A stretch of 64,000 nt of DNA from Lycorma delicatula. Taxonomy: Eukaryota; Arthropoda; Insecta; Hemiptera; Fulgoridae. The translations under genes were made by a program, and so were the position numbers. This document shows, piece by piece, positions 26,121 through 38,118 of this stretch. The notes beneath the pieces were generated by a model. That model saw only the letters and a list, made by a program, of their open reading frames with translations. It searched no databases and had not been told where the DNA came from. The number at the start of each line of letters is the position of its first letter. Within the stretch, counting starts at the first letter, position 1. Location: the NCBI RefSeq assembly GCF_047948215.1, contig NC_134464.1, positions 35,401,020 through 35,465,019 on the forward strand. The letters are read 5' to 3'.

Positions 26121-26647
26121 AAGATAGGTTTTATGACAGTTATGCTATCTTTTTATCAGTGTAGGTAACAAATCATATAAGTTACAATGAAAAGCTAATA
26201 AAATATTTTGTTATTTCATTAAACCATTAGAGTTGGTTAAGAGGAATATAATAAATGTAACCTAGAACATGTAATAGGGCCTAAAAATATCGCTTTGAAT
26301 GCAATAGGCTCTAAAACTATTTACAATGTTAATTTTGTTTTATATTCATCATCTTTTTCAGAATTCTTTATTATTTGATAGTATTTAAACCTTTCTTTTT
26401 GTTTTTGTCCTTTTGATAATTTATGTGATTATTTTCTCATATATGATGTGTTCATACTTTTTAAAAATAATAAGAAAAGTAAAAAGATTACATAGAATAT
26501 GCAACCATTTATTTTAATTTGTGAAATTTTATGCAGTTCTTTAATGAATAATTTTTTTTTGTTTTTATGTTTTACTTATAAATTTTGAAAAAAAAAATAT
26601 ATATAAACAAAATTTATAAAAATATATTATATATATATATATATATA
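26121..26647. other. A+T-rich DNA ending in a TA repeat
   Basis: There is no gene. A (TA)n run at about 26622-26647 abuts the left end of the DDE transposon that follows. Confidence 0.6.
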
Positions 26648-28709
26648 CTCTTTGTTCATTCTAAGAAGGGGATATTGCATAAACACTCTGCAGACGACAG
26701 AGCACTGTGGAACAGTATGCCTAAAAAATAGTACATACTAAACTTACAATTTTTTGTAATTTCTCACAAAATTTTATACTCATTTTACACTTAATTTTAT
26801 TTATTTATTTAATTACAATTATTTATTTAATTTATACTTACTTTATACTTAATTTTATAGTGAACTTATAACTTTTTAATTCATTACAAAACTTTTAATA
26901 TAATAAAACCTATGAAAACAATGATATCCCAAACAATAACGACTATATTATTAAAGTAATTTAATAGGTAAAATATATAACTTGAACAAATCCTTACCAT
27001 TAGAAATGTTATGAAAATTGCTTATCTTATTCAGTCAGTATCTGACAAACACTGGATTCCCTCAATTATATCTGATTCTTCATCACTCCCAGAAGTTGGC
27101 GTTGACGACGAATCATCTCTAACATTAATTAATCAACCACAACATTGATAAAATTATCTAAGTCTTACATCTTCTTTTCTTTTTCTATAACATGCTTCAC
27201 CCACTGTTTCCACTTATTAGCAGATACCTCATTCTCACCTTTTTCAAGCAGGATTTTAACGTCTTTCATTTTATATGTATTATTATTTAGGGCAACATAG
27301 CCTTTTACTTCGCTCTATACTAACTCAGTTGGATTAAGGTTACAGTGATAAGGGGGAAGCTTTAACCTTATATGACCTTTCGTTTCAGCCAAATTGTTGA
27401 TTAAAAATTTGTTAAATTTGTCAAGATTGTGTTTTACAAGTTCAAGGAATTCTGCTTTTAAACAGTTTTCTCCAAAGTGGATATTTTTTGATTGCAGCCA
27501 TAAACCAATTTCTTGTTTCCTGCATGAACTGTTTGGAATATTTTCCAGTTTTACAATATGGTACGGAGCATTGTCCATTACAACAATACTAATTTCGTGT
27601 AATAACGACAATACTTTTTCAAACTACTTCCTAAAAATATCTCCGTTCATGTCATCGTGGGTAGTCTCCAGATTTTTTGGATTGTCCCCCCTCTAAAAAT
27701 CCATTTTCATTGCCAATATGTACCACAATTATAAAATTGTGGTACATTATAATAAAGGGAAGTATATCCTTTATTTTTTGGAGGTTACAGTGCTGTTTTA
27801 ACCGATGCAACTGTTGTATTACACCAAATTCTTGAAGTTGTGTGTAAAATATACTTCTATACATTTTTTTATAATTTACTATTTTTTTAAAAATAATTAT
27901 GGCGCCAAATTATGATCTCTTCTCAATCAATGATTACACTTTTTTTATTTCTTTTAATAAATTTAAAATCCATCGACAACAGTAATTTGTATTAACTAGT
28001 GCATCCAATCTTTGGTAAACTCTTGTCACCGTTAATCACAGCCAGCACTTTTTTAAGGTTGTTATTTCATTCCAAAAAAAGAAATTATGTAGTCAATCTT
28101 ATTACATTTTTGTCAAATTCATCCCATTTTCCTAGCACAGGTTTTCTACGTTCTCTATTTTTAACAGAAGTTTCTACCTTTCCTTTTCGATCTATTTCAG
28201 TTGGTAATCTATTAATATTACTAATAACCGACACACCAGTTAATTCAGAAGTAAGTTTCACTACTTCCTTTTTAACCAATGTAGGATTTTTTCCAGCATT
28301 TGATTGAATACATTTAAAACTATTTTTTTTTCACCACTTTGCAAATGTTTCTCTTTCTGTGTTTATTAAAAGATGTTCCTGAATTATCAGCCATATCGAT
28401 AAACTATTCAAATATACACACATACAGGCTAATCACACTATTAAATCTCACAATAATCAGTAATAATCGCACAGTAAATAAATCTCACAATAGCCGAATA
28501 CACACGCACGCATGCACACTCACAAAATATCCAGTATGGAGTATGAGAATTTACAGTGTTATTTTGAAGTCATTGATAAACAACAATGTTTTGTTTTTAA
28601 ACATTCGGTAGTAACAACAGCTTGGTGCGTACAGTAGTGTGCTGTATAAACACGCAATACCACACTTGCAGTTTTTATTTCATATCTCCTTCTAAGAATG
28701 AACAGATTA
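26648..28709 (-). mobile_element. Tc1/mariner-superfamily transposon with TIRs, inserted in TA repeats
   Basis: The termini are inverted repeats: left ttgttcattctaagaagggg (from about 26652), right tccttctaagaatgaaca (ending about 28703). Both are flanked directly by (TA)n, consistent with TA target choice. A single transposase reading on the minus strand fills the inside (27055-28394, listed separately). At about 2.06 kb with both ends and both transposase halves present, this is the most complete DNA transposon in the window, though its gene is broken. Confidence 0.8.
27055..28394 (-). pseudogene. DDE_3-type transposase, frameshifted
   Basis: A plausible start ATG is at 28394-28392 (MADNSGTSFNKHRKRN), soon frameshifted in an A tract. 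The N-terminal DNA-binding part follows: KKEVVKLTSELTGVSVISNI (from about 28275) and GKWDEFDKNVIR, then LKKVLAVINGDKSLP near 28050 and a KLLLSM remnant. The catalytic part has VVHIGNENGFLEGGQSKKSG (near 27720), VVMDNAPYH (27570s; second Asp and following Asn), RKQEIGLWLQSKNI, and LKLPPYHCNLNPTELV with the final Glu (27315-27355). A degenerate C-terminal tail follows to about 27055. The family typically has one uninterrupted frame of about 400 residues; here several frameshifts and stops break it. Confidence 0.85.
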
Positions 28710-28717
28710 TATATATA

Positions 28718-28762
<45 letters not shown>
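28710..28762. repeat. (TA)n microsatellite
   Basis: About 50 bp of TA dinucleotides, broken once by a ttta step, lie immediately outside the right terminus of the DDE transposon. Confidence 0.95.
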
Positions 28763-28764
<2 letters not shown>

Positions 28765-31700
28765 CACCCAAACATCAGCATTCTTTGCTGTTGCTTTATT
28801 CAGGTAAATAGTTTTTTAATTCTATAGAAATGGTGGGCACAATACTGTTGAATGATTCTTTTGTGTTACCTTTTTTGGCTTGAATTTATAGAAAAAAAAG
28901 TTAATATATGTTTAAAAAGTTTTCTACAGCTTTTGTTTACAATTTTTTGAAAATTTCATGTGGTTTGCCCTTTACCAAATAAGGCTTTTATTGGATTTTG
29001 AAAGGTCAAAAAAGAAAGGTCTTAAAAAATGCTTAGAATATATCTTTTTATAAAAAATATGCAATACTTCTATAAAATTGCATAATATTTTGGTTTTTAT
29101 GATACAAATTATAAAACTATCTCAAAGGTTTTTACTCTGAAATAAGAAAGGATCTAACAGCTTAAATTAACTGAACTTACAGTATACTATGAAGTGGTAA
29201 TATAAAAAAGTGAAAAACAAAATTACTCAAGAATTGATAACGTATGGTGGATAATCAGGTAATTAAATGAGTAACTGTAAACAATTATCTTGATTATTAA
29301 GAATATTTCTTTTTTAACTCATAAAGTAGTTTTTTTGTTTGACTACTTATATTACAATAAATAGACCTAAAATGAATTTTAAGCATTTATTGAACATTAG
29401 AAGAAAAGTATTATAAGAGAGGAGGGAATTAATGTAACATGTACATTAGTGTGTGTTTTCATAAAATATTGCTTCATATTTATATTTGGTTTCTCAGTTT
29501 GTGAACTGAAAACAGAATATTCTGCTTTACTATTATGTATATTCGTAGAAATGTAAAAACACTGAGCAATAATTTTATTTATAATTAATAAATTATTATC
29601 TGATTGGGCGTTTTTGTTAATTTTTTTACAATACTTTATTGCTTAATTATTTTTTCTTGTCCTTTCCTATTTTTATTGCATTTTGTTGATGTTTTTATGA
29701 TATTTTTAATAACTTTTTGTATTTTTAAAAATAATGTATTTTTTTTAAAGAATTAAACATTATATTTTCATTCATAGATTATGTTTCTTTATGCTGATCT
29801 GAAAAATATTTTGCGGTTATTTGTAAATTAACAATAGATTCTTACATTAATAAATAAATCAATATTTCATCCAGTTTACATCAGGAGTGGGAAGATATGT
29901 TGCCCACAGTTTTTTCATTAATAATGTTTAGTTTTACATCATTTAGCATAGAATGATCAAGGAAAATCATGTGAAAATCTTTATTAGTATAGTAGTATCA
30001 CTAATAAAAATCTAATGAGAAATCCTTTTTCAAATTATTTACTTGGTAAATACCGAATTCTTTATTTGTATCAAATTTTTATATCACATATCACTTAATT
30101 AAAAATACATAAACCAAACAGAACTGAACGTAATAATAAAATTCAAATACATTCTGCTAAGACAGATAAAATTCAATTAATTTTCTAACTAATTTGCATG
30201 ATAATAAATTATATAGTTTAATGAAAATATTTTGGTACATTCTACACTGAGTTAATAAAAATCTCTAGGATCTTATCGTCCCTCTTCATCATCTAAGCTT
30301 TTTAACTTAAAAATAACATTTTAAATAAATAAATAAAATAAAGTATAATGCTCATCAAAACATCATTAAACTTTAATAAACAAATATTAGAGACAAGCAA
30401 TTATAACTGAAATTAAATTATCAGTGTGACCAAATGATTTTTCATTACAAAAATTTCAGTTATCAGTATGCATAATAAATTTGCTAAAGACCACCAAAGG
30501 AATCTTTGCTAATAATTAAAAACAGAATTAAAATTACTACACAGTCATTAGTAGATTTGATCAAACCAGTTGACAGAAAAGATCAGTTGATGTCTTAGAT
30601 TCAATTCTGGTACAACATCATTCCATTTCATCACTGTTCTTGTTAAAATACTTTTGTAGGATTGTGACTGTTACTAATAATAAAACCAAATAATTTATCA
30701 AGTTGAGAACTCCTACTCCTTTTTTTTAAATTAAACAATAATCATAGAAAATAATATTGCAGTATGCAAATAATAAATGAGAGTAAATCAGTATAGAAAA
30801 AAATGAAATTTTAAAGACATTTATTAAAAAAAATAAATAAATATTAAGTGCTTCTTAAATAGGAGTGCAAAAAATTCAGATTTACTTTTTAAAATCAACA
30901 AAGTAATGCTGTTTTTGGATAAGAAACAATGTGGATAAAAAACTGTATAATAAGAAAATGTTCTGCTGTCTATTGTAATACCCGTAAATATAATTTATTT
31001 TTTTTTAGGAATAAAAAACTACCCTTCTTTAAAGATGAACCTATTATTAAAAATAACATGATTCTTCCGTTTATTACTAAAATCACATGCTGTGGCCATT
31101 CTCATGTAGTTAAGTGTTCTACAGTAAAAGTTTAGATGAATCCTTACTGACTATGCTTAGAAAAATTTGTTTCCAAGGTAAGTTAGTACTTAGGATTATG
31201 AATCTTAAATTTAAAAAACTTACAAAAATTTTAAATAATTGTCAGTAAAAAAACACTTATCTACCTGTTCAATATTAGCATTTACACTGACAATTATAAA
31301 AAAAAAAAAAAAAAAACATTCAAGAACTACAAATTTTAGCTGCAGTTACTTTTAGTCCTATTAAAAGTTCTTTCAAAAAAAAAAAAAAAAAACTTTTGAT
31401 GATTTATCTTACCAAACATATTAAAAGGTCTGTAAGTTGGTTCCTGGGCCAGAAATAAGCTACATCTGTCTATAACTTAATTGTTCTACAACTTGCCAAG
31501 TAAAAATATGAAAATATTAAGGATTAAATGCAACATTCGGTGCCGGAATTGAACAATTTTCATGCATGAAGAAACTTAAATAATGTTGATGTGTATAGTT
31601 CCTGTTTGAACAGGTTACTGCATATTGTCAGCTTTTTTGGCTTATGATAAAGTGTCAAGTCTGAATCATTACATGATGAATGTTGTAACAGAATATGGCC

Positions 31701-31780
31701 ATATACCATGCAAAATTGTTCTATCTAGAAGAGAAGAAGAAATACAGATATGTATATAATTAATATTTACACTAAAGGAC
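28763..31780. other. A+T-rich intergenic DNA
   Basis: Poly-A tracts lie at about 31298-31317 and 31375-31393. A plus-strand frame at 30929-31135 was considered and rejected. No gene or named repeat was found. Confidence 0.5.
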
Positions 31781-31817
31781 ACAAAAAAAATTCATTGTTT
31801 TTACCAAGTATTTTTTT

Positions 31818-31823
31818 TTTATT
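31818..31823 (-). promoter_or_regulatory. likely polyadenylation signal of mRpL41
   Basis: AATAAA on the minus strand, about 58 bases after the stop, is followed by a T/GT-rich stretch (ttttttttgtgtcc, around 31779-31792), which fits a downstream element. A second AATAAA at 31852-31857 is closer to the stop and is less well placed. Confidence 0.55.
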
Positions 31824-31880
31824 ATAGCAATATGATTCAATACAAACTACATTTATTTTTAAAACAATAATACAATATAA

Positions 31881-34800
31881 CTACTTAAATATATTGTCAA
31901 ACAGCTCTTCTTCCTCTCTTTTGCTCCTTGGACAGAACAGATCACTTCCTGTTTGTCTCGCTTTTATTTTGGCTTCTTCAGGTGTAAGTTTCTCTTCTTC
32001 ACTAGGTTCAAGTGAATTCCCATTATCATCTAATTTACCTTCTTTAAAATCTTTTTCAATTTTATCTCTATAAACTGCGTTGAAAAGTTGTTCAGGTGTA
32101 AATTCTGGTTGAACAATATCTGGGACACGATATGAGACATATGGTTTTAACTGTAATTAAATAAACATTACATAACATAATATTGCTTTAAGGAACAATT
32201 AAAAGTAATATACTATTTTAATATTTTATTCAAGATTAAAACCTCTTAGAAAAATTTTAAACATTATGAAAATTTTAAATACATGTTCAAACTTTTTGGT
32301 AATTCATATCAGAAATTAACTAAAACTATTTAAAAACTAGCTCTACCCGCCACGCTTCGCTGTGGCACATTGTGGTTGCATGGATGAGAAACAAAACAAA
32401 GCATACGTTTCATAGAAGTTTAATTTTGCAATACTTGTGGATATACAATATTTTTTGTTTTTCCACTGTCTGCGGAGATATAAAGGCTATCTGGTTTGCC
32501 GACTCGGGAACACACAACATACAGTTGCCCATGTGAGAAGCAATCCGCATCTAAATCTATACCACACAATTCTAAAGATTGACCTTGAGCTTTACTGATT
32601 GTGATTGCAAATGCCAATCGAATTGGGAATTGCAATCTTTTAAATTAAAATGGTGTATCGGTCGGAATTATGAGTATTCGAGGAATGAGGATCTTCACCT
32701 TTGAAAGGCCCCATTAAAATCGTTGCTTCCACTATGTTATTCATCAATTTCTTAACTACAAGTCGCATGCCGTTGCAGAGTTTTGGCTGATTAATATTCC
32801 GCAACAGGATAATTGTCATTTTTTGATCGAACCGTTGCTAGAATCAATCTAATGAGGAATGTTTTCCCAGTTCCTCCTGGCGCATCCAAGAAGAAGGTCC
32901 CCCCCCAATCATTTGCATTATGCAAATTTATTATCATAAATGCCTTTCTGTTCACGCGTTAATTTGGGAATGTTTGATTGGACATATGACTGAAGATCAC
33001 CAATGTTGTAACTATGTTCACGGCGTAAATCCACATCAAATGAAGCAATCGCAGCATATATGTATGTATGTTCAGAATGTGATCCAAAAGTGTGTTTGAT
33101 TGAATTGTGTCCACTTAGTTAATATATTTATACTTGTAGTAGATTTTTCAATGATTTTATATTCCATCTATATTGAATATTTTAAGATGTACTTTTTTGC
33201 GTATGTGTACAACAACCTTGATTTGTGTATGTTGACTAAAATATATTTTAGTATACTTGAACATTATGAAAAATACACAAAAGCACAGCAACAAAGTGTT
33301 ATAAATGACCAAAATAAACAATAATAGTCATGCATATGAAATAGAAAAATAATCATTAGTTAATTATTACAAGTTTTTATTTTTTACTACTATTACGTAT
33401 ATGCAAAAATATTCTTCTGTAGCTGGTAAATCATAAATTACTTTATAGGTTACAGCACTTTTTTAATAATATAAAGCTATGACTCTTTTTGATAGTATAA
33501 AAAAATATGAGAGTGGAAGAAATATTTCATCACTTCATGGCAAACCAGCAGTAAACAAATAAATCACAATCATATCAGCAAAATGGGCTAATTAATCATA
33601 AATTATTTATTTTTATTTGTATATTCATAATTCGGTTTAAAAAAAAGCTGAAGTAAATTTTCTGCTTTTAATATAATAAGTATTAGAGGTTTGTGTATTT
33701 TTTTTAGATGCATATACTTTAATTGGATGTAAACATATGTTAGATTGACTTACAGTAAATCCTGTTAAATCTGGGACAACAATTTCCGGTATTTTTTCTG
33801 GAATTACAACATACTTTTCTCCATTAAAATAACGAACTTCTCTTACACCATAATCTGAAAATTAAATAACTTTTAATTAATAATAAAAAATAATTATAGA
33901 AGATTTTAGTAATTATATATTGTAATATATTGATGTATTGCTAATACTATCATCACAATTCACATTGCACTTTCTATTCCATGTACAGAGTGTTTGAAAA
34001 CTAACTACACATCTATATAATACAATTACAAGTTGAGGAATAGTATTTGTGAACTGTAAGTAATGTTTTCTGTAAAGATTGGTAATCCTGCATCATATGG
34101 TGTTTGCTTTCATGTGCCAGTCAGGCTGATGAACAAGAAGGTTTTGTGGCTGGTTCTTTGTGCATTTGTGCCTTTGAAAAATTAAAGTCCTTTCTTTCTG
34201 TGTAGTTTCAGAATGGTATTAAATTTATAATAGTGAATATTTCTAGTACATCTGCAAGGATGGTGAGTTCACACAAACAGTGAGATACAAGTTTCCATTA
34301 CATCTCCAGGTACAATGGTTCCTAATGGACATGTTATATGACAGAGCACTAATCGAGACAGGATCAGTAGAGGACTATGAGCAAAGTTGTAGACTCTCAG
34401 TAATCAATGAAAAAAACTTCATGTCATATCAGCTGTTATGCAATGTAGTCCCAAGAAGTCCAAGCAAAAGTTGATCTGACAGAAAAATATTGGTGTTGCA
34501 ACTTCACACAAGGCAATTCGTAAGAAGCTCAGTCACCCTGTATAAAGTGAATACGATTTAAATGTTGTTGACTACAGACTGAAAAAACAGCTCCTAGCAG
34601 ACAATTCTGATATTTTGGACTATATTTTCTGTACTGATGAGGCATGGTTCCATTTATCAGGATATATGCATGTGGAGAACTAACATATATGGTTTACCAA
34701 CAACACTCATGCCAAAATTAAATTCTTCTACATGAGCAGAAATTTGGGATGTGCATTGCAATATACAGGATAAGAATAGTTGGCACAATTTATTCTCAAA

Positions 34801-36128
34801 AACAATAAACCCAGCCTGTTATTGTGAGATTGTTTTCATTGAATGACAGCTAGACAGTCCATGAAGTTACTTCAAGAGGTTTTTGGAGATTGAATCACTT
34901 TTAAGAGCTTGTGGTCACTTTGTTCTCTGGACTTATAGGTCCACCGAATTTTTACTTTTGGTATTGTACAAAAAGTAAAGTTTATTAAGGAAACCCCCAA
35001 CAACCTCCAAGTACTTCAAACTGCTATTCGTGATTTTACCAAAACATTCTATGTCAACTACTTGGAGTCTTTACGAACAAGAAATGTGTCCTGATACGTC
35101 TCGATGATGACGAGTTCCTTTTCCAATAACTATTGTAAGGTAAGTAAATGTTATGTATTGTACTGCATTACAGGTGTACAGTTTTTGAACGTAATAGATT
35201 TTTACTTATCATTATCCATTAAAGAATTAATTCTACAATTAACAATAATTACAATAACCATAACATACACTGAATTCAACATAATTTATGTCATCGTTAT
35301 CTTTGTCGTAATTTTCCAGCAGCAGGTAAAAAAGCTTTCCTTGGATTAACTTTTAGACAGAAAAAACTTATAGAAATGTAAACATATTTTATATGTTGCT
35401 ATAAAATAACTTTTATTGCAAAGATCAATTTTAAAATGAATTTATGAAACAGTGATTTCACAGCAACTGGGCTGTGAACAGGGATTATGATAAATGATTA
35501 TGCCACCAGGGCTTGAGATTGTTGCTAGTTTCATTCTAATTATAAATAATTTATGTAGTAAACAAACAATTAAAGTTGATTTAGAAATACTGTAATTCTT
35601 TTTTTCAAAAATGAAATTTTATCAAAAAATTACTGCAGCCATACTTTAAAACAACATTTTTTTAAATCAATATTTGGTAACTGAACTTGTTCAGGAATAT
35701 GTATTTAAGTAATTAATTATAAGAGGCACAAACCGAAACATGTCTATATACAAAAAAAATTATCTTCGAGTGTTTTTAAATATATATAATCCAAGTAACT
35801 GTGCACTCTTTGTAGGTTATGTTTAATCCATTCAGAAACAACAAAGTTTGTTTTAATTTAAAATAAACTTTACAGACTTTTTTCGGCCTAACCTTAAAAG
35901 AATTTAACCGACTTTAATAATTTAATGATATCAATTGAAGAATTAAAAATCGCTGTTATACTCACTGTAAATAGGAACGTCAGGATCGGGGTCAACTTTC
36001 TGCTTTTCTTTAAATATCTGTGGTCCTCGATTTCGTAAGATAAACTTTCTGAAATTTTTTTTACCATTTCTTATATGGCTGGTCGAAAAATTTCTACAGT
36101 TAATAACAAGAAATTTTAAAGAAGCCAT
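31881..36128 (-). CDS. mRpL41: mitochondrial ribosomal protein L41 (mL41), three exons
   Basis: This is a structural protein of the mitochondrial large ribosomal subunit, made in the cytosol and imported. Exon 1 is 36128-35966 (54 codons plus one base, donor GTGAGT), exon 2 is 33854-33754 (acceptor ttttcag, donor GTAAGT), and exon 3 is 32150-31881 (acceptor attacag, stop TAG). Together they give 177 codons with every junction in frame. Exon 1 starts MASLKFLVINCRNFSTSHIR, a basic, Ser-rich likely targeting region, then NGKKNFRKFILRNRG. Exons 2-3 carry the family core EKYVVIPEKIPEIVVPDLTG, then FT and LKPYVSYRVPD, nearly as in vertebrate MRPL41 (VVPDLTGFKLKPYVSY), then KDFKEGKLDDNG and ARQTGSDLF. 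The C-terminus is acidic. The frame shows no damage, so the gene is probably functional. The introns are transposon-rich. Confidence 0.95.
32337..33085 (-). mobile_element. Helitron 3' end with helicase relic
   Basis: Lying in mRpL41 intron 2 in the same orientation, the minus strand reads the end of a Helitron Rep/helicase. It has an ASFDVDLRREHSYNIGDLQS lead-in (about 33045-32985), FFLDAPGGTGKTFLIRLIL with the Walker A motif (after frameshifts, about 32895-32840), then a large deletion. RLAFAITISKAQGQSLELCG and CFSHGQLYVVCSRVGKPDSL (32620-32490, helicase motifs V-VI) follow, ending KTKNIVYPQVLQN at 32420. The 3' terminus has the Helitron hallmark: a hairpin (gccac-a-gc-gaa-gc-gtggc) shortly before a terminal CTAG, with a T immediately outside. 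The 5' end is missing. Confidence 0.88.
33086..33747. other. mRpL41 intron 2, unassigned part
   Basis: A+T-rich intronic DNA between the Helitron relic and exon 2; no further element was recognised. Confidence 0.6.
33985..35115 (+). pseudogene. mariner-like transposase relic in mRpL41 intron 1
   Basis: The relic runs opposite to mRpL41. Plus-strand frames show CTDEAWFHLSGYM (about 34632-34670; catalytic Asp in TDEA) and IWFTNNTHA. A degenerate WCAI-type block follows, then VFGD near 34883, a remnant of the GLWPPRSPDL region, and VYKTNP-like KVKFIKETPNNLQVL (34970-35020). It ends FYVNYLESLRTRNV (35050-35090). The 5' half (34280-34474) holds the eroded DNA-binding region. Stops interrupt all blocks. 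A left terminus cagagtgtttgaaaa at about 33986 looks like a mariner end, but no matching right end was found. Confidence 0.7.
35147..35290 (+). repeat. direct repeat, left copy (mRpL41 intron 1)
   Basis: Starting gttatgtattgtactgcatt and ending aattcaacataatttatg, this segment resembles 36822-36970 in order and orientation. The best block is atccattaaagaattaattc (atccgttaaagaattaattc in the other copy). The two copies bracket mRpL41 exon 1. Confidence 0.6.
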
Positions 36129-36821
36129 TTCTATTTTGATTGAACATAACCTTGCAACTTAGAATATATGTTGAATGAGAACAAACCGTTCTATTTGAAT
36201 TGCTCTTTGCTGTTCAGCTATAATTATTATTTGAACTGGACGGAAAACACAGCGAAGATTATAATGTCTAGGAAATTATAATTAACTAATCTTTATTTTC
36301 TTGGTACGGGAAACAAATTATAACCATGTAAATGAATATAAAAACATATGGATCACCACTTACGAATAATTTCAGATTTATTAATTATAAAATGAGTTTA
36401 TGATCAAGGAAGCTGGGAAATTATTTTGTGCGATGTGCAAATTTATTAACGGTTACGAACTGTTATCGATTCCATATAAAATCGTACATTTATTAATGTT
36501 AAAGAAGTAATTTAATTGTATTGTTATGTTAGTGCGCGAAAAACATTTTGTTGAAGAAACAGGTCCTTCTGTCGTTTCATTTAGTAAGTTCTAATTGTGA
36601 TTTGTTTCAACCGATTCAGTGCAGCTTAGTACAACTTTCTAACCATAACGGTTGGTAAAAACATCTTTCATTTTGGTATTTTTCTCTAAACTCAACTAAT
36701 TTAATTTTATTTCTTAACCTAAAGTTCGTAACACGTTAATTAAGTTGATTTGAATATATAATGTAGTGAATCGTACTTTTATCAAATATGAAAGAGTAAT
36801 TTAGAACCAAGTCGATGTTGT
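36129..36821. other. mRpL41 upstream region
   Basis: This should contain the mRpL41 promoter, on the minus strand directly above the ATG at 36128. I see no clear TATA box or divergent gene. CG dinucleotides are somewhat more frequent than in the flanking DNA. Confidence 0.45.
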
Positions 36822-36970
36822 TATGTATTGTTGTACTACTGCATGACAAGTCTATAATTTTTTTTTAATGCAATGCATATTTACCTTTCGTTATCCGTTA
36901 AAGAATTAATTCTATATTTAACAATTACTATAACCTTAACATAGCTAAATTGAACACAATATAATTTATG
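36822..36970 (+). repeat. direct repeat, right copy (mRpL41 upstream)
   Basis: This is the partner of 35147-35290, with gttatgtattgttgtact at its start and aattgaacacaatataattt near its end. It is about 1.67 kb from its partner. Confidence 0.6.
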
Positions 36971-37196
36971 TTTCCTTCATAAATTTTATGTTGATGACTG
37001 ATGTAAACTATACTTTCAGACTGGATAGTGGATGAAATTCATCAGTTTTATTTGCTGAAATAAATGGCACCCTATGAAGTATAGATGAAAACAAAACGGG
37101 CATAAATTTTAATTAAGGTCATACAGACTGATAATAGGATTTAATCAGTCTTGACAGGTAACCTCGGACCCTTGCACAAATTCTAATAATGAAACT
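36971..37196. other. noncoding DNA left of the SINE-B insertion
   Basis: No gene or repeat was recognised. Confidence 0.4.
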
Positions 37197-37211
37197 ATCA
37201 AAAGAGTAACT

Positions 37212-37377
37212 TCTTTTTTGTTTAACCTCCGGGTCCGCAGTTGAGCAATTCTTTCCGCAGAGGATGAAACGAATGTTTTTGTAGTGTGTGTGAAAAATGC
37301 CATGCCTGACCGAGCTTTGAACCCAGGACCTCCTGGTGAAAGTCCGAGACGCTACCACTCACGCCACGGAGGCCGGC
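37212..37377 (-). repeat. SINE-B copy, complete, with 15-bp target-site duplication
   Basis: On the minus strand it reads GCCGGCCTCCGTGGCGTGAG, TGGTAGCGTCTCGG (A-box region), TCCTGGGTTCAAAGC (B box), CAGGCATGGCATTTTTCACA and TTTCATCCTCTGCGG, and the tail ends GGAGGTTAAACAAAAAAGA. It is flanked by the perfect direct repeat atcaaaagagtaact (37197-37211 and 37378-37392), the signature of LINE-mediated insertion. The perfect duplication suggests a young insertion. The head looks like a tRNA, but it lacks acceptor-stem pairing and a bare 3' end, so it is not a tRNA gene. Confidence 0.93.
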
Positions 37378-37392
37378 ATCAAAAGAGTAACT

Positions 37393-38118
37393 AACAATAC
37401 TTCAAAGTATTGTAATAATTTTGTTTTAATGACGGTTAGACAATGAAGTAATCGGTTCCGCTCTGAGATTTTGCTCGTGTTAATGGGAAAATGCCTGTTG
37501 CTTTTATTATGTTTCAACATAAATATATGTGTTTAATACATATTTTATTGAAGAAAATTCATTTTTAAAGACATAATACCGTATCAGATTTAAAATAAAT
37601 GACATTCGTCTTTTAATTTAATGAAAATATTTTTAATTTATGGATGGTAGTTTGAAAACCAAATAGTGGTGTAATTTGCCAACATTGAATTCTCACTGGA
37701 AGTTAATGTGACTTTGTTAATCTAGCTTATAGTTACCTTATTTTTCGAAAGCCTCTTTCAATAAGATATTTTTTTGAAGTGAGTTCATACTTAAAACCAA
37801 CTGTAATAATAATTTATACTGACTAATCAGGCTGAGATTAAACTTCTTTAAGAGCTTGACAAAGTTATTTCGGTTAATAAGGACGTGATATTAAATAATA
37901 ACGGAATAAATCTTTATTGTGATCGGTACATTAAAGTGCAAAATACAGAGTATTTATGAAAAACGGTTTCAAGAATTCAGGGGCTAGTGGTCCCCCACAT
38001 CAAAATAAGGAATATTTACCGGCTATCCGCCATTTTGTTTTTAAGTTAATAATTTATTTCTCAGGAATGGTTTCTTGTATCGAACTGAAGTTTTGTATAC
38101 TGCTAAGGTAGATGGTTC
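37393..38118. other. noncoding DNA between two SINEs
   Basis: No gene or named repeat was recognised. Confidence 0.45.

Noticed and set aside
30929..31135. Plus-strand frame with a Cys-rich start (KCSAVYCN), THAP-like at a glance
   Set aside because: The Cys spacing and the later THAP residues do not follow through, and there is no splice or family support.
37325..37377. tRNA-like sequence with A and B boxes
   Set aside because: It is the head of a SINE with tail and target-site duplication, without paired acceptor stem.
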